Below are positions 61,285-64,000 of a DNA stretch of 64,000 nucleotides, one piece after another. The stretch covers positions 4,154,001 to 4,218,000 of the forward strand of contig NZ_CP080419.1 in NCBI RefSeq assembly GCF_019457595.1. The letters are read 5' to 3'. A model generated the notes under the pieces. The model made no database searches. It was not told where the DNA came from and saw only the letters and a list, made by a program, of their open reading frames with translations. Within the stretch, counting starts at the first letter, position 1. Every line of letters starts with the position of its first letter. This DNA comes from Shewanella psychrotolerans (GTDB lineage Bacteria > Pseudomonadota > Gammaproteobacteria > Enterobacterales > Shewanellaceae). The position numbers and the translations under genes were made by a program.

Positions 61285-64000
61285 ATGCCGAATATAGCCA
61301 ACAACCCTCTGATACTTGTGGATGGTTCTTCATATCTTTACCGCGCTTACTATGCACCACCTCATCTGACTAATTCAAAAGGCGAAGCTACTGGTGCAGT
61401 TTATGGTGTAATTAATATGCTACGTAGTTTGCTAAAACAATATAAGCCCACTCAGATGGCCGTTGTCTTCGATGCAAAGGGTAAGACATTTAGAAACGAC
61501 ATGTATTCAGAATACAAAGCTCATCGTCCTGCGATGCCAGATGATCTACGTGCTCAAATAGAACCATTACACCGTATCATTAGAGCCCTTGGCTTACCTT
61601 TAGTGTGTATCTCAGGCGTTGAAGCCGACGATGTGATAGGCACCATTGCAACTCAAGCAAGTAAAGAAGGCCGCTCAGTACTAATCAGCACTGGCGACAA
61701 AGATATGGCCCAACTAGTTGATGACAATATCACTCTCATCAATACTATGACCAATACCATACTCGGTCCAGATGAAGTAACCGACAAATTTGGCGTTGGC
61801 CCAGAATTGATCATCGACCTACTCGCACTGCAAGGTGATAAAGCCGATAACATACCAGGGTTACCTGGCGTAGGAGAAAAAACGGCGTTAGCTATGCTCC
61901 AAGGACTTGGCGGTATCGCACAAATTTTAGCAAATCCAGACAAATTACCAGAGCTTGGCTTTAGAGGCTCTAAAACTATGCCGGCGAAAATAGCCGAACA
62001 TGGGGAGATGCTAAAACTCTCTTATGAACTTGCTACCATTAAACTTGACGTTGAGCTTGAGCAAGATTGGCACCAGCTTACCATTGCGCCAGCGGACCAA
62101 GATGAACTAATCAAATGTTACGGCGAGATGGAGTTCAAACGCTGGCTAGCGGAAGTACTCGATGGCAAAGGCGCCAACAGCATCACCTCAACCGATTCCG
62201 ATGAAGAAGATAGCGCGCCAATTCCGCAAAATATCGACACTGAATACAGCACTATTTTAAGCTGGCAAGCACTAGACGAATGGATTAACACTCTTTCTAA
62301 CGCTGATTTATTCGCACTCGATACAGAAACAACCAGCTTAAACTACATGCAAGCCAAGCTTGTCGGGCTCTCGTTTGCAGTTGAACCAGGTAAAGCAGCC
62401 TATCTGCCTTTAGGCCATGATTACCCTGACGCTCCAGAACAACTAGATATGGCGCTAGTGTTAGCCAAGCTCAAACCACTACTTGAAGATGCTAACATTA
62501 AAAAAGTGGGCCAAAACTTAAAGTATGATATGAGTATCTTAGCTAATGTTGGCATCACCCTTCGTGGGGTTGCGTTTGACACTATGCTCGAATCCTATGT
62601 CTTCAACTCTGTGGCTTCAAAGCACAATATGGATGACTTAGCGCTTAAATACTTAGGTCACAAGAATATCAGCTTCGAGGAGATCGCGGGAAAAGGCGCT
62701 AAACAGCTGACTTTTAATCAAATACCATTAGAAACAGCAGCCCCTTACGCTGCAGAAGATGCCGATATCACCTTAAGGTTACATCAACATCTATGGCCAA
62801 GATTGGAGAAAGCCGACGATCTGGCCAAGGTGTTTAGCGAGATTGAACTACCGCTGCTTACCATACTGTCCCAGATTGAACGTCAAGGCGTATTAATCGA
62901 TGGCATGCTACTTGGCCAACAAAGCGAACAGCTGGCGCGGAAAATAGATGAACTTGAAAACAAAGCCTACGAGATCGCTGGAGAGAAATTTAATCTCAGT
63001 TCAACGAAGCAGCTTCAAACCCTGTTTTTTGAAAAACTGGGTTATCCCGTCATTAAGAAGACCCCAAAAGGTGCGCCATCTACAGCCGAAGAAGTATTAG
63101 TCGAACTCGCACTTGATTATCCGCTACCCAAGATCTTGTTAGAACATAGAAGCTTATCGAAATTAAAGAGCACCTACACTGACAAACTGCCTCTAATGGT
63201 AGATGCTAATACAGGCAGAGTACACACCAGTTATCATCAAGCAAACGCGGCGACGGGACGACTATCATCGAGCGAACCAAACCTGCAAAACATCCCAATT
63301 CGTACCGAAGAGGGGCGTCGTATTCGTCATGCATTTATTGCAAATGAAGGACGGAAAATTCTCGCTGCCGATTACTCTCAAATTGAATTACGCATTATGG
63401 CCCATTTGTCTCAAGACAAGGGGCTATTAAGCGCATTTGCCGAAGGCAAAGATATCCATCGTGCTACCGCCGCAGAAGTCTTCGATGTCGACTTTAACGA
63501 GGTGAGCACCGAGCAGCGCCGCCGCGCTAAAGCGGTTAACTTCGGCCTTATTTATGGTATGTCAGCATTTGGATTAGCCCGCCAACTCGACATTCCTCGA
63601 GCAGAAGCACAAAAATATATCGATATCTATTTCAAGCGCTATCCGGGCGTACTTGAATACATGGAAGATACACGTGCGGCTGCAGCTGAGCAGGGTTATG
63701 TATCAACACTATTTGGCCGTAGACTATATCTACCAGCAATTAAAGACAGAAATGCGATGCGCCGCCAGGCCGCTGAACGCGCAGCAATTAATGCTCCGAT
63801 GCAAGGTACGGCTGCAGATATCATTAAAAAGGCGATGATCGATGTCGCTAATTGGATTGCCAATAACACCGATGGAGAGATAACCATGATCATGCAGGTA
63901 CATGATGAATTGGTCTTTGAAGTCGATAGCGATAAAGCTGAAACCCTAAAGAACAAAGTGTGTGAACTCATGGCAAAAGCCGCCAATCTTGACGTCGAAC
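61285..64000 (+). CDS. polA: DNA polymerase I, truncated by the window end
   Basis: Starts at ATG 61285 (MPNIANNPLILVDGSSYLYR) and is open to the last base, giving ~905 of an expected ~920-930 residues. The order is: 5'-3' exonuclease (~1-290; GDKADNIPGLPGVGEKT), 3'-5' proofreading exonuclease (~320-520; LDTETTSLNYMQAKLVGLSF with Asp346 and Glu348 retained, so probably active), and polymerase (~530 on; ADYSQIELRIMAHLS, RRAKAVNFGLIYGMSAFGLA and the late QVHDELVFEV motif). It does repair and lagging-strand gap filling. Confidence 0.98.
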   Translation, partial: MPNIANNPLILVDGSSYLYRAYYAPPHLTNSKGEATGAVYGVINMLRSLLKQYKPTQMAVVFDAKGKTFRNDMYSEYKAHRPAMPDDLRAQIEPLHRIIRALGLPLVCISGVEADDVIGTIATQASKEGRSVLISTGDKDMAQLVDDNITLINTMTNTILGPDEVTDKFGVGPELIIDLLALQGDKADNIPGLPGVGEKTALAMLQGLGGIAQILANPDKLPELGFRGSKTMPAKIAEHGEMLKLSYELATIKLDVELEQDWHQLTIAPADQDELIKCYGEMEFKRWLAEVLDGKGANSITSTDSDEEDSAPIPQNIDTEYSTILSWQALDEWINTLSNADLFALDTETTSLNYMQAKLVGLSFAVEPGKAAYLPLGHDYPDAPEQLDMALVLAKLKPLLEDANIKKVGQNLKYDMSILANVGITLRGVAFDTMLESYVFNSVASKHNMDDLALKYLGHKNISFEEIAGKGAKQLTFNQIPLETAAPYAAEDADITLRLHQHLWPRLEKADDLAKVFSEIELPLLTILSQIERQGVLIDGMLLGQQSEQLARKIDELENKAYEIAGEKFNLSSTKQLQTLFFEKLGYPVIKKTPKGAPSTAEEVLVELALDYPLPKILLEHRSLSKLKSTYTDKLPLMVDANTGRVHTSYHQANAATGRLSSSEPNLQNIPIRTEEGRRIRHAFIANEGRKILAADYSQIELRIMAHLSQDKGLLSAFAEGKDIHRATAAEVFDVDFNEVSTEQRRRAKAVNFGLIYGMSAFGLARQLDIPRAEAQKYIDIYFKRYPGVLEYMEDTRAAAAEQGYVSTLFGRRLYLPAIKDRNAMRRQAAERAAINAPMQGTAADIIKKAMIDVANWIANNTDGEITMIMQVHDELVFEVDSDKAETLKNKVCELMAKAANLDVE

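Noticed and set aside
1..64000. tRNA, rRNA, CRISPR arrays or complete insertion sequences
   Set aside because: Looked for but not seen; no cloverleaf-like, rRNA-like, regularly spaced repeat or transposase sequence is evident.

Overview
The window is a stretch of gammaproteobacterial chromosome, almost certainly from Shewanella or a very close relative. The support is the protein set (RlmJ, PrlC, Gor, RimK, MenF, KdkA with WaaA, Kbl-Tdh, GlpE-GlpG, ElbB, PolA), high similarity to enteric orthologues, moderate GC, and a MobB-MoeA fusion. No rRNA, tRNA, CRISPR array or complete insertion sequence is visible. Two genes are cut by the window edges: rlmJ on the left and polA on the right.

Layout. 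1-3121: end of rlmJ, then on the minus strand a LemA/DUF3137/lytic transglycosylase operon and a small NTF2-like gene. 3122-4013: long A-rich gap with two orphan plus-strand terminators and a possible small RNA. 4014-11985: AbgT-type transporter, LysR regulator, oligopeptidase A, an outer-membrane barrel protein, an unknown secreted protein and glutathione reductase. 12030-17050: accessory segment with an AT-rich ankyrin/membrane gene, about 1 kb of decayed DNA, and a MerR/carboxymuconolactone-decarboxylase pair with a textbook MerR-type promoter. 17051-22002: rimK, an aspartoacylase-like gene and a rimB-like protease, then mgtE and a YeiH-type exporter. 22137-25432 (minus): a 53-residue membrane protein, an HD-GYP protein, a double-ATPase ECF-type ABC protein beside a frameshifted membrane gene, and a 46-codon ORF. 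25820-29616: menF, a solute-binding protein, yhhQ under a preQ1-I riboswitch, a GNAT gene, and a Fur-boxed RyhB small RNA.

29811-40646 is a metal/cofactor block. A sensor kinase and a sigma54-type response regulator diverge from tupABC-mobA-mobB/moeA-moaA, and a near-perfect sigma54 promoter plus GACAT dyads lie in the gap. Tungstate or molybdate uptake and molybdenum-cofactor synthesis therefore look to be one sigma54-driven transcription unit under a two-component system. A hypothetical membrane protein and mutM follow.

40726-54958 is a surface-polysaccharide/LPS core region: Wzi-like protein, coaD, a HIT-cytidylyltransferase fusion, two CDP-glycerol-type glycerophosphotransferases, several glycosyltransferase genes and remnants, rfbC-rfbB-rfbD (dTDP-rhamnose), kdkA and waaA. 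At least three genes in the centre of it are broken, which suggests recent turnover of the outer-core or capsule genes.

55121-64000 returns to core functions: a decayed tetR copy next to an intact one, kbl-tdh (threonine catabolism), glpE-glpG, elbB and polA, the last preceded by a perfect DnaA-box 9-mer.

The most interesting points are the sigma54/two-component control of the tungstate-Moco locus, the RyhB homologue with its Fur box, the preQ1 riboswitch on yhhQ, the MerR operator, a 21-codon ORF locked between moeA and moaA by ATGA overlaps at both ends, and the HIT-cytidylyltransferase fusion. All function calls were made by reading the sequence; no database search was run.
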